Positions 37,993 to 49,530 of a DNA stretch of 64,000 nt are shown here, in pieces (position 1 is the first letter of the stretch; each line of letters starts with the position of its first letter). Location: positions 5,904,972 to 5,968,971 of the forward strand of contig JAQFVV010006199.1 of the NCBI GenBank assembly GCA_028023455.1, given 5' to 3'. Source of the DNA: Epiperipatus broadwayi. Taxonomy: Eukaryota; Onychophora; Udeonychophora; Euonychophora; Peripatidae. The notes beneath the pieces were generated by a model. The model worked only from the letters and a program-made list of their open reading frames with translations. It searched no databases and was not told the origin of the DNA. Both the position numbers and the translations under genes were made by a program.

Positions 37993-38217
37993 GTGAACTT
38001 GAACAGAGTTTTTATGGTAGTAGAAGAAGACTCATATTTATGTTATAAAGATTATCTTGAAAACATCCTAAAGAAGTGTAATGTTGATTGCTTTTATTGG
38101 GGTGATATAATTGAGATTAAAATGCGTTGGAGAGCTATAGCTAAATACGATGTTAATGTACTTCAAAAAGAAAAGTTTATTACAATGAAGTTAAAAGAGC
38201 GCATTACAAAATATTAA
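37993..38217 (+). pseudogene. LINE ORF2 C-terminal tail, CFDP2-like
   Basis: A 74-codon frame (alternative GTG start, so not a real gene start) with LCYKDYLENILKKCNVDCFY then MRWRAI. This fits the LRyKDv.Kr.lk.cni....we....DR..WR tail of CFDP2-like LINEs. Related tails are at about 49365-49470 and 54470-54600. Ends at TAA in 38215-38217. Confidence 0.6.
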
Positions 38218-39416
38218 ATTCCCAAAAGTAGTACATACATTGGTTTGTATAGACATAATAAAACTCATTTTTAGTGTCTTGTTGTTGTTTTTTTCATGAA
38301 GTTGGAGTAGCATATATGTTTGCAAATAACTGCTGCTGATATATGTAAATATTAATAGAATAGAAAGTATATGTGTATGATATTTATGAAAGAAATTAAT
38401 GGAAAATGTTAAATACATGTTTAGTTACCGAAAGATTTGTGGGAAAATTTAATGATTAGGATGAAAACTGGTCAATAAAATTATGTTTTTAAAAAATAAA
38501 AATATATATCTTTTTTGACCAAATAAAGCATTAATTAAAATATTAAATGATTCTCTTTTGATATATATATATATACTTTAACTGTGATAAAAGGTTTTTT
38601 TTTTTAATTAATAAACATTTTGTTTGTCTATTGTATTGTTTATATGAATGAGCTAGAAACTTTTTTATTTCGAAAATAAATGAATGACAGTAAAGCTTTT
38701 TAAAAGTTATAGATTGTTACTTCTGAACGTTTTATCTTTTGTTAATATTTTTTAAAAATTATAATAATATTATGATAATGTACATAACAAATTTAATTTA
38801 TTTATTACATTTATTTAACTTTTTGTTTAGTTATACTTGTTTACATACACGAATGTATAAATTTTATAGTTACTGTAATTTACCAAACTGATATTGAATC
38901 TTTATCCTCCAATCTTACCAACCAGCAATATTTTTCTACAAATTGTCAATTTTACATGATAAAATAACACAATTTCTGTCTTAATACTTTTGCTGTTTTT
39001 AAACAATAAAACTTAATGCAGATAGACTGTCATTAATGTAAACTGAAATTTGAACCCTTATACTTTCTGAACTTTTCCAGAACATCCAACATGGCCTCAC
39101 AAAAATCTATATAATCTACAATTTTTATGAAAAAGTTAAACTGTTAAAAAAAATCAGATTAAAATCAGAATTCTATATGAATATATGTAATATATATATA
39201 TGGATTCTTAATTGTAGATGATAAATAAAGAAAAACACTTGCAATTATATATTAAAAATTTATTTTCATTTATTTAAAAAATCAACCTAATGTCAGAGTG
39301 TTATTACTTTTGCTGGAATTAAACAATGGAAACCACATGGCCAGAGTTTAATTTTCATAATACATTTTTATAAAAAAAATAAATTAAACTTTAAACTATA
39401 TAAAATTATGTTAATG
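38218..39416. other. AT-rich DNA, no gene seen
   Basis: The minus frame 38191-38418 has no motif. (TA)n near 38562. Nothing else recognised. Confidence 0.5.
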
Positions 39417-39770
39417 GGGTTTATATGATAGAGTGCAAAAAGTGTATGGATAAGGGGGTTAGAAATAAATATGTGGGTGAGATAAAGAACTCTATATATA
39501 CATGGCTGAGGCAACATAGGTATGAAAAAAGTTCACCAGTATTTGTGCATATGATGGAGACAGGGCATGATTTGGAGAAGCAAAGTATAAAAATATTAGT
39601 TTTGCAAATAGTAGAAGGGACAGGAAGATAAGAGAATCATTATTAATTAAGAGAATAAGGCCTAGTATTAATAGAGAAAAAGGCTTAAGGACTTTGGTAG
39701 TGTGAAATTAAACAGTAGAAAAGTTTAGAATGATTTAAGTGAGGGGAAATGTAAAGCTTGATAGGGTAAA

Positions 39771-39954
39771 GAATTAAAATTTAGGGTAATTAAATAATAG
39801 AAGTGGTTAATAGAGGGAGCTAGGTGATGGGGAAAGAAAGGAAGTTGGGAAGTGGTTAATAAAGAATTAAAAGTTAGGGTAATTAAATAATAGAAGTGGT
39901 TAATAGGGGGAGCTAGTTGATGAGGAAAGAAAGGAAGTTGGGAAGTGGTTAATA
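39771..39954. repeat. Tandem duplication of a ~93-bp purine-rich unit
   Basis: GAATTAAAATTTAGGGTAAT at 39771 and GAATTAAAAGTTAGGGTAAT at 39864 start two nearly identical copies containing AGGAAGTTGGGAAGTGGTTA. They lie in the purine-rich 3' part of the Penelope-like element. Confidence 0.85.
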
Positions 39955-40726
39955 TAAAAAAAAAGATGGAGGAAAGGTGAAGGTAGAGGAAAGTTAAGGT
40001 AAAAATAGTTAAGTTTGTATTGATATTAAATGTTATAAGATGGTAGTTAAATAAGTAAAGATGGTAGGGAGTATTAGAGTATATATGAGGAAGGGAATTG
40101 AGGGGATGGTATGAAGGTATAAAATGAAGTAAGTAGGGTATAAATGGGAGTGTAAGAAAAAAGGGGGAAAGAATGATTTTAGTTTATTGTTTTTTGATTT
40201 TTAATATTTTGTTTTTTAATTTTTTAATTTTTATTTTTAAGTTTATTTTTTTAATTTTAATTTTTTGATTTTGGGTTTTCGGTCATATATATGTAAATAA
40301 TTATGATAAAAATGATAATTTTTGGTATTAATTTTTAGATTAATGTTTTAAGGGTTTTGTTTTTAATGGTTTGATACTAAAATTTGAATTGTGTTAATAC
40401 ATTTATTTGCTTGTAATCTTAAAAAATAATTTAAAAATGATTTTAAAGAAATTTTTATATTTTTATTATTAATTTTTTTGTTATTGTTTTTTTTATTTTT
40501 TATTATATTTTTTTTATTTTTTTTTATAGTTTAGTTGTTTTTTTATAGTTTAATTTTTATGTTTTGGGTTTTTAAAAGATTTGGGAAAATTTTGGTTGAA
40601 AGGTTTTGGATTGAGGTGTTTTTGCTTTATATTATTTTGTTTTATTATAATTTTATATGAGAATATGAAGAATAATAATTTTGGTTGTATTGATATAATA
40701 TTTGTCTAATTTTTTATGTTGTAGAT

Positions 40727-40755
40727 CTGATGAAGACTGCTAGTACAGTCGAAAC
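40727..40755 (+). ncRNA. Hammerhead-like 3' motif of a Penelope-like element
   Basis: CTGATGA, an extra A, GACTG-CTAGTA-CAGTC (five perfect pairs), then GAAAC. The same layout recurs at 61914-61945 with a different but still paired stem (GATTGC-CGGA-GCAATC) and in decayed form at 54112-54143. Hammerhead motifs are known from Penelope-like elements. The extra A before stem II and the missing evidence for stems I and III keep this tentative. Confidence 0.4.
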
Positions 40756-40800
40756 TGTTATAATAAATAAAATTATTTGCTTGAAGTGTTAAAGGAGTGT

Positions 40801-43049
40801 TGATGAGTTTATAGTGCTATATAAAATTCCCAATTCTCTATATAATAATTCTTAAAAGCAATAAAATATGAAAACAAAAAGGTTTCAGTTCTATATGAAT
40901 ATTTATCCTCAAAATATAAACAAAAAACGAATTTTTATGAAGTTGTTATTTTTATATTAAACCAGTTTTGAAAAGGTGTATAAAGAAGTTTCAAATTTTA
41001 TTATAAATTTTTTGTTATTTAATAATGGATAATTTTAAGTAAATAGAAGTAAGCAATAAATTTAAATATATTTTTTCACTTAATTATTTTTTTAAAGCAT
41101 TACAGGTATTTTTTAATAAAAGTTATGAAACATTTTGTTTTAACCAAGAATTTTTATTTATATCCAAAACAAATTAAATAGATACAATACATTGATGGAT
41201 TCTAATGTCAAACTGCTATCACTTCAGCCATGTTAAAAAAATAAATCATGTAGTTAGGATTTAATAATCATAGTTCATTTTTAGAAAGGATTAATTATTT
41301 CTTAAATTGCATAAAATTTCCAGCCTTATATGCAGTTATATTCAAAAGCAAAGAATTTATATCCAAGTACAACTGCATCAACAATTTTATGAGACACAAT
41401 GGTGACAAACAGTATCTTATCCATATCACATTCTTTTGTATGAAAGTTTAATTTATCTGTCAACTGTATCAATATTTATTTATTCACAATTCTATATGGC
41501 AGCCAAAATCAAAACTTTTATAAATCCTACACTAAAAGTTAATTTTCTAAACAGAAAAAAAGATAATACTTGTAAAGATTTTTTAAGATTACTTAATATT
41601 ATTTTGATATAGAAATATGTTCTCAGAACATAATTGCTTTTTATGAAAACATCAAATCAGTTTATTATATGATTTATTCTACATCTATATGAAATATAAA
41701 ATCATAAAGATCACAATCCTATACAAATATTATGTTAAACTAATTTTAAAAAATTGTACAAACTTGCTTCAAAATTTATAATGAATTTTTACACTTAATA
41801 ATAAATAAATTTCAATACATTTTTTTTATTTGATTAATTTTTTAAAGCACTTCAGGTATTTACTAATGAATCAAATTTTGAAGCATTAAATGACTTTTAA
41901 ACCATTTATTTTTTTTACATTTTTTACAATATTCAGAAATGACATAACTTTTATTACAATACAATATAAAAATTTCTGCAATTTTCCAATGCAAAATTTT
42001 GTTGTAATTAATTTTTCTATGAAATTAATTTTTTAACTTTCTAACTGTTCATTTTTTGCCAGCAAAATAAACTGTTGTCGTTTTTTTTTTTTTAATAGAT
42101 TAAAACTTAGACTTTATTATATGTTTACATTTTTGATAAATTTTGTTACAAACTTAAGTTCAAAAATGAAAGTAATTAGAAAATAAAATATCAAACCCAC
42201 ATTCACAAACAAAATAATCAATCAATAAACAGGAATAAATAGTCAAAACAAAATATTTAATTTTACTATTCAGCAAAAATATATTTAATTTTTAAAAAAA
42301 AAGAAGGGGAATTTCACAAAATCTAATATTTTAAAAACAATTTTCTTTTTGGTTTTATTTATTTATTTATTTATTTTTTAAAAAAAAAATTCAAGTAATA
42401 AAAATGTTTTTCAAAATACTAAAAACCCATTTTCAGTTATTAAAAAATGGCAGGAGGAATATTTATAAAATCTTGAAAATGATAGACACTTCAAATAAAT
42501 TTGAAAAACTTATTGACAATTAGAATTGGATAAGAACTTAACTGATTTCATTTGAAGAAGAACAGTAATAGAAGAGAAAGATTGATCTAAAGAAAATATG
42601 TGCAATGATTAAAAGTGTATCAAAAGTTAACCTTTGGTATTTGTAGATGTTGTGACATGTGTAGCTGAAAAGAAAAAAGATGAAATCAAAATAATGAAAA
42701 TACTAATAAACAACTCGATGTATTGCCAATGGCAATAAAACAAGATATATAAAATTGAATTAAAGTGAAGTTTAAGAAGAAAAAATAAAATGAGATGAAG
42801 TAAATGTCCCAGAGAATAATAGCATGAAAAAAAAAATAAATACCAGAAAGAATTATAATAAAGTAAAAATTTTCACTTTTTTTTTTATTAAAAAAAAAAT
42901 TTAACTAAAGAAATTAAGATAAATGTAATGTGAGCAAGATAGCTATTAAAATAAATATTGGAACATTGTATTATAATAGCAATTTAAAATGCATTTTAAT
43001 GTATTTGATTTAAATATTAAGGTATTTAAATAAATTGTCATTATTTGGA
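40801..43049. other. AT-rich DNA, no gene seen
   Basis: Only homopolymer runs and AT-rich sequence; no frame of note. The last part may be the 5' region of the LINE that follows. Confidence 0.5.
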
Positions 43050-45030
43050 TTGTAAAAATGAATGATCATTAGTCAGTGAGGACTTGCATCATCTATGTTC
43101 AGAATTTTTTATATATACAATAAACAAACATATAGAGATTATATAAAAAAAGGTGTTTATTTGAGTCATTATTATGATCTCAAATTTTTGATGGGAAGAC
43201 ATTTGTTCTTTAAATAATATTAATAAAGTAGTAATAATCTGTAATGATGCTATGATAAATATCATGGATAGATAGATGCCTCAGTCTTAAACTAAAAGTA
43301 GTATGAAAAAATATTCTATTTGGGTTTCTAGTAAGCATGTATTAATTATAATGGGAAAAAATAGATGTCATAAGTTGTTTTAAAAAACAATCAATATTTT
43401 ATTTGAACAATTTTGTTAACTTTAGAAAATTGTTGGAGATGGAAAAAAATCTATCATTATTTGTGTATTGATAATATGCAGAGAAATCTTAGGTATGATT
43501 GAAAGCATTTGGTCATATGTTATGGGTTTTAAAGTTAAATTAATGAATAATGTTTCAAATAATTGATTAAATGCAGAAGACTTTACAAAATGATTCTCTT
43601 GTAGTCAAATCAATAACTTATAAATACATGTAATGAAACTACAACTTCTTTTGTTGCCAGTCATAATAGCTTTACAGATATTATTTGGATAATTGAGATA
43701 TCAAATGATGATATAACTAATGTTATTAAAGATATAAAAGGTAATAAATATGTTTCTATTGAAAATATTCCTATGTTCATTATTAAGGATTGTGCAGAGG
43801 TTTTCTCTTCTGTTTTAAACAATATATATATATTTATAAAAATCTGTTTTCTTGATATGTATAAATTATCTAGAATTATTTCAATTTGAAAGAAGGGATG
43901 TAAAAGTAATCCAAAAATTATAAACCAATATCAATGTTAAACAGTATTGTAAAAAATTTATATATATATATATATATATAATTCTCTATTATTTCAAGTT
44001 AAAGGATCCAATTTTCAGTATGCATTTATTGTAACAAACCAATAGAGACAAATCTAATAATTATGTATGATCATATAACTAATGCTATTAATGAACAATG
44101 TTGCTTGGATATTATATATTTTGATCTTAATAAAGCTTTTGATATAGTAAAGCAAAGCATTTTATTATCCAAATTAGATTGTCTGGGTTTTTTGTCTCTC
44201 ATTTATTATGATTTAAGTTCTATTTAACTGATCATCCAAATTGTGTTTGTTACAGATTCAAAAAATCTGAAATTTACTATTATAAAAGTGAAGTCTCTCA
44301 ATGAAGTATTAGTGAATCTATTTTATTTTCATTACATATTTATGGTATATTTCAAATTGTCAGCAATTATATTTCACAGTTACTGATGATAGATATAAAG
44401 TTATTTCTTAGAATTTATCTGTTTATTTGAGGTTGCAAATTTTTACAAATATCTTTGTGATTTGGTGTGTAAAAATCAGATGATTATTAATATTGAGAAA
44501 ACATTAATTGTCTCATTTTTGTAATAAAACATTACACAGTTTTTTTCATTAATTTGTTAATAATATTGTTATTCCTAGAAAATATAGCATAAAAAATTTA
44601 GGGTCTGGTTTAATAGTAATGGTCTTTTATTAACCCACATCAATGAAATTTTCCTTAAGTGTAATAGAATTACTGGAATTATAGCAAGGTCAAAAAAATT
44701 TTACACAAGCAATCATATATTTATTTATTTTATGAATTGCTTATTCCTACAATTAATTATTTTTCTGTTGTTTGTAATTCTAACATAAAATGTTAAGGGT
44801 TTAGATTGCAAAATATAATGAAAAATCACTTTAAGATGTAGGTTTACAATTCTTAATGAAAATAAGAATGTTGAATAATGTGATGTTTCTAAGAAAAATT
44901 TTTATATATAAATTTGATATATTAGAATTTATAATTGTAGAATTTCTGATATAACAAGAAATAATGACATTTTATACTAAAAAAAAATCAATAATAAATA
45001 ATCATAACTATTTTAAATATCTGTAATTAA
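43050..45030 (+). pseudogene. CR1/Jockey-type LINE reverse transcriptase remnant
   Basis: The RT blocks appear in order on plus, in shifting frames. About 43700-43830: DDITNVIKDIKGN and IENIPMFIIKDCAEVFSSVL (the I...K..Ks.G.d.IP..ilK.ca block). Then MYKLSRIISI, a stop, KKGCKSNPKI (the wK.a.v.PifKkG block). About 44109-44180: DIIYFDLNKAFDIVKQSILL and SKLDCLG (catalytic D..KAFD.V..~iLl.KL block). Then VKSLNEVLVNLFYFHYI (the G.pQGsvLgPllF position, Gly/Gln lost), a VTDDRYK string at YADD, and IKNLG...HINEIFLKCNRITGIIARS (post-RT). The order is complete but stops are frequent and the QG box is lost. Its 3' end is probably at 45894. Confidence 0.75.
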
Positions 45031-45069
45031 AAAAACAGAAGTAGCTATCTTCCACTGAATTAAGTAATG

Positions 45070-45300
45070 TCAAAAACTATGCAAAAAATAGAATGATACC
45101 ACGATACCATTCTATCTTTAGGCTCTGTTATTATATATTAATGGTGATTTCAGAGGATTTAGCTTGTACATAAATTAAAACAATAAACAAAAATTCATTT
45201 TATAATTTAAAAACCAGTCAAAAACTAAATTATATAACAACAGAGCTTAAAGATAGAATGGCATCAAAATATTCTATTTTTTCAGGCTTTTTAACATTAC
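45070..45300. mobile_element. Inverted-repeat MITE-like element
   Basis: TACCATTCTATCTTTAGGCT then CTGTTATTATATA (45106-45138) is mirrored by TATATAACAACAGAGCTTAA then AGATAGAATGGCATC (about 45232-45265). The similarity continues outward through AAAATAGAAT on both sides, giving arms near 65-70 bp. It lies between the CR1/Jockey-like RT remnant and its 3' terminus, so it may have inserted into that LINE. Confidence 0.65.
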
Positions 45301-45390
45301 ATAACTCAATGGGAGGTAATTACTTCCACTTCAATTACAGATAAAAAATATAATTGTAATTGTTATAACTCATTATGAAGTGTAGATTGC

Positions 45391-45610
45391 CACAAAGGAA
45401 AGGTTAAAAATACTACAATGTTGCTTTATCACACAAGTGAAATATGTAAATCTATCAATTCAAATATCTATTACCCTTTTTATATACTCATTCTCTGCAT
45501 CCTCTCTATCACAAATCTGATTTTATTTAGTGCTATGAATATGAGCTGTCCAATTAAAAGCAGTGCTAAGCTGTAGTCAATTTGTAGTATTTTTAATCTT
45601 TCTTTTGTAG
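45391..45610. repeat. Second inverted repeat, ~28-bp arms
   Basis: CACAAAGGAAAGGTTAAAAA then TACTACAA (45391-45418) is mirrored at 45582-45610 (TTGTAGTATTTTTAATCTTT then CTTTTGTAG), with three mismatches. The interior is 160 bp without a frame. Confidence 0.6.
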
Positions 45611-45860
45611 TGAACTACCCTCCATATTAAATTACAAAACAAAAATTGAATGAAGTAAAAATTCTGCCATGATTAGAATGCCCGTGTTGTATAATAAGAT
45701 AATTTTGGATGTTGATATGTTTTATTTGAATTTTAATGACTTTTTAAGTCAATGTAAACTAATTTTTTGTTTGCAAGATTGTTTATAATTAGATTGTTAT
45801 TAAACAGTAGTTATATGCTTAATAAAATTGAATTATGTGTCAAATGTAACTTGTATAACC

Positions 45861-45915
45861 TTTTAGAATACTAATAAAGTTTATCCTTTGAAACATAAAA
45901 TTGAATTGAATTATG
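45861..45915 (+). repeat. LINE 3' terminus, third locus
   Basis: TTTTAGAATACTAATAAAGT followed by TTATCCTTTGAAAC ends at 45894 and is followed by ATTGAATTGAATT, a short ATTGA-type tail. The same terminus occurs at 30751 and 32357 with AAT tails. It lies downstream of the CR1/Jockey-type RT remnant in the correct orientation, so it likely marks that family's 3' end. Confidence 0.6.
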
Positions 45916-47239
45916 AAGAAAGTTTAGAAATGTTCATTAGATTTTTAAAATAGAAACCTGGAAAATAAGAAGAAAAAAATAACATTGGTGAAATCTATAA
46001 CTATCCAAATATTATTACTATGATGAAAAATGTAAAATTAAGATGGTCAAAAAATATAATTAGACTAGAATAATGAAAGATAATTATTATAATATAGAAA
46101 AACACTATTATGAAAGTCATGATTATAGTGGTAACATAGGAATTTCTGGCTATTGTTATAGAAAAAAATAAAAAAAATAGAAATATATATATAATGTAAA
46201 GTAAAAAAAATAAATATAGTATATATATAGTGATTTCATTTTTCTATTCTGATTATTCAATTATATTAAATTTCATATTTATTTTTAAATTCTCTTTTTG
46301 TCATTGTTTCCTAATAATGGAAAGAATTGTGGCATTGAGTTTCATTAACAAAGTTTACAATTTGTCCTTTGCATCAGATCCTATGAAATGAAGTTGTAAA
46401 AAATATCAAGAACTTTGTACAAATCTATATTCTATCAATTTACACTTTCATATTGCTACTGCCGCCGCCACCAATAATAGTAATAATAATAGTAATAACA
46501 ATAACAGTAAAGTATATTAAAAAAATGAATACTCCTCCAGTAATTATTACATTTAATGGAATTATTGATTACTCCCCAAACTGACTTTTCATGAACTTAA
46601 TAAGATTTTTTTTTTTAATAGAATGAGTTTCAGTTATGAGTGTTAATTGCAAATAACCAAAAGCTTTGTCTGACAAAAGAGCATTTTCTGTTTTGTAAAG
46701 AAAAGCAGTTCATTCTTCTTTTTAATTTACTAATCTTTATTTTTTAATGTTGTAAACAGCTTAGTAATCATGACGTTCTTATGCCATAGGTCATCACTAC
46801 ATTAAATATGTCAGTAGCATTGTATATTGGTGCAATATTTTTTCCTTCTAATTGTATATATAGCATTTCTGATACAATCTTTTTTGTACTTAAATATCCA
46901 TAAAAATGTAAAGCATACAAATGCCCTTAGTAATAAAAATAAATATTTCAGTTTTTCTAAATTTAGATGCATATAATGTAAAAAAAAAAAAAAAACTGAC
47001 TGGTGTAAACTTGTCAAATTCTAAATACAGAATAAACATTTATATATAACCACTCTTAGAAAAAACTATTTATGCAGTCTTTTGGACGAGCATAGGGCTG
47101 GTAATTCATTGAATAAAAAAAATATTATATAATGTTAGATTTATTTTGATGTCTAATTTTGTATCTTCTATTTTTGGAAATGTTAATGAAATAAATGAAA
47201 GGTTAATGATAATGAAAATTAGTTTACATAGCAATCCTC
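45916..47239. other. AT-rich DNA, no gene seen
   Basis: A compound triplet patch (GCCGCCGCC then AAT/AGT) near 46460-46500. The minus frame 46811-47017 has no motif. Confidence 0.5.
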
Positions 47240-49470
47240 ATCATACATGTTGCAAAAGTTTTTATTTCTTGTTGGTTAATGCCATTGCATTATTACTAAT
47301 AAAAATATTAATTTATTTGTAAATATACCAATGCTATGAACAATAAATTATGATCCAAACTCATCGGAAATAAAGATATTAGCTTTGCAAACTTAAAAAT
47401 ATTTTTTTTATCTCATTTTTATATAGCATACAGATTGACTATTACAAAAATTTTAATAAGTTTGAAAAATCATTATCAAAAACATGAAATATTCATATTT
47501 ATAACAATGGCATCTTATAGATAATATTATAGTTAAAAGTCAGGATGTAGAAAAAGTCAATATTTCAAAAGCAATTATCTATTCATATTGTTAATACATT
47601 ATAGGTTAAAATATATCTAAAATAAAAATAATAGTGATGACATATTAATAAGAAAGTTCATTTTTAAAAAAGCAACAGCTACTTGTGGTAAATTTTAAGT
47701 TAGAATTTTCAATCTAATCATATTGTTGCAGTTTGTAATTTTTTTAAAGACTGTGTTGTGGATAAGAATAAGACTATTGTAGAATTTATTAAAAAGAAGA
47801 ACCCTGACTGTTTCTCTGACAGTAATATTACCATTACTGACTTGATTGAAAAAATATGTGGCATTAATACCTGGATGATTAATAAAATAAATGTGGACCA
47901 ATAGTAGAAATTCAGTAATTGAAAAGATTTTGGAATGATTGATGGATTAAAACTGCAAAGAAAGATAGTCACTTATTGATCATATTCACTATAAATCTTT
48001 TTTATTTTTTTAAAATAATGTGGATCTTAAAAATATCATGATTCTTTTAAATCAGTAGCATTTTTAAAATTTGATAATGATATTTTGAAAAGATGGAAGA
48101 GTGTTTTGATTATCTTTTAATAAAAATGACAAGTTTAATAATATATTGATCTTATTGATTTATTTAGATTTGAACAGATCTATTTTGTATTTTGTAACCT
48201 TAAAAGTGGGAAAGTTGTAGATTTTGATGGGATACATAGAAAAAAAATATATGATGGTGATAAATTAGCATCAAACTTTTGGAATTTTTAAAGAATATTC
48301 AGTTCTATGAAATTGTGTCTTTTGACTTTATAAAAGTTTCTAGTATTTCAATTTATAAAATTAAATGAATGAAAAAAACTCCATCATAGTTATCTATCAC
48401 AGCAAAAATACTTTCAAGGATTGTATTAAATAAATTTATTTCTGCCATAAAAGTGTTCTTATCAGAGACTCTCCCACTGATGAATGCCAGTTCAGCATGA
48501 AATACATCTTGAATCTTTGTTCATATGATTTCAAAAGAATGTATGGTGATAAGAAGGTTATTTAATAATTATAAAAGACTATGTTTTTGTTAATTTGATC
48601 AAGGCAATTTTGCTAACTGATGTTTGAAGCAATATTTGAAAATATCTAGTTGTCATAGATATTTATTTATATTGTACAATTGCATATGATGGGAAGGTAA
48701 TTTAAAATGAAAGTTGATGTTAAACAAAGTGTTTATTAATTCTAACTTTGTTTATTATTTATTTAACAATGAACCTCGAAACAGGCATCAAGATATAACA
48801 CAGATTTTTCTGTGAAATTTTTAATTTGAACCTTTTAAAAAAAAGCAAGGGCTTTCTTTTTGGTTTCTCATTTAAAATATGTTTATAATTGTGTTATTTT
48901 TTTTTCTAAATGAAAAGATAATCTACAAAATGTTTTTATTATTTTGAATGCACTTGTGTGTATAAAAATAAGTTTAGTAATTAATATTAAAAGAAGTCAG
49001 ATCATTAATTATCAAGTAATAAAAAGGTAAATCTTCAACATTTAGAATTTGAGAATAAGTATCAGTTTAACTATTTTGATAACTTTTTGTGTAGAATAGC
49101 AGGCATGAATGCTGAGCACAGCACAGATTTCAAAGTAATTTAGATGCATTTTTATTCAAAAATGTTCTATAATATTTTAAAATATGATGAACAGATCATA
49201 AAATTAATATTCTTCTGTTCATTAGATATGATGATATTGGGTTTACTATTGTAAAGATACATTTTCTTTGAATTAGATATATGAGGTGACTATATGAAGT
49301 AATATATCAAAACAAAATGTATCTCATGATGAACTTAAATATCTTTTTCATGGAATATGCAAATTCCATTTGTATTATAAAGATTATCATAAAGTCACTC
49401 ATGAGAAGTGCAATATTGCTACAACATTGAAAAAATATGATTGAAGATAAAATACAATAGCAACCAAAAG
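47240..49470 (+). pseudogene. Long CFDP2-like LINE remnant, endonuclease to C-terminus
   Basis: Plus-strand pieces follow the family order. KSFYFLLVNAIALLL at the KekFYe.L..ai block (about 47250). KSQDVEKVNISKAI near the endonuclease end. LKSGKVVDFDGIHRKKIYDG then DKLASNFWN (the lk.GKa.G.DGIp.E..k.gG block, about 48200-48290). LSITAKILSRIVLNKFIS (LSiagKilArvLLnRl, about 48390). FVNLIKAILLTDV (FvDLtKAFDtVn, catalytic Asp decayed) and AYDGKVI (lhDGM). TGIKI and IFNLNLLKKSKG (GI.i.yRtdG.lFNL.RL). At the end, HGICKFHLYYKDYHKVTHEK and CNI (RyKDv.K tail, about 49351-49420). It is a nearly full-length dead copy with many stops. Confidence 0.7.
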
Positions 49471-49530
49471 ACAGCTAGACATTGAAATCTGCAGAAGGTA
49501 TTGAAAACAATAGAGCAAGATATCAAACAG

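Larger units (their letters stand above)
39417..40800 (+). mobile_element. 5'-truncated Penelope-like element with GIY-YIG frame
   Basis: GVYMIECKKC from 39420 starts the GIY motif and YVGEIKNSIYTWLRQHRY carries the YIG part. It is followed by SSPVFVHMMETGHDL (the H...TGH block) up to 39631. After a frameshift come RKIRESLLIKRIRPSINREK and GLRTLVV to about 39710. This order (GIY-YIG, E..TGH, R.iREa..I....p.iN...G) is the C-terminal endonuclease of Penelope-like elements. The RT half is absent. The 3' part is purine-rich to 40170 and then T-rich. It ends with a hammerhead-like CTGATGA...GAAAC hairpin at 40727-40755, comparable to the 3' ends at 54.1 and 61.9 kb. The arrangement indicates one 5'-truncated insertion. 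Confidence 0.7.
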
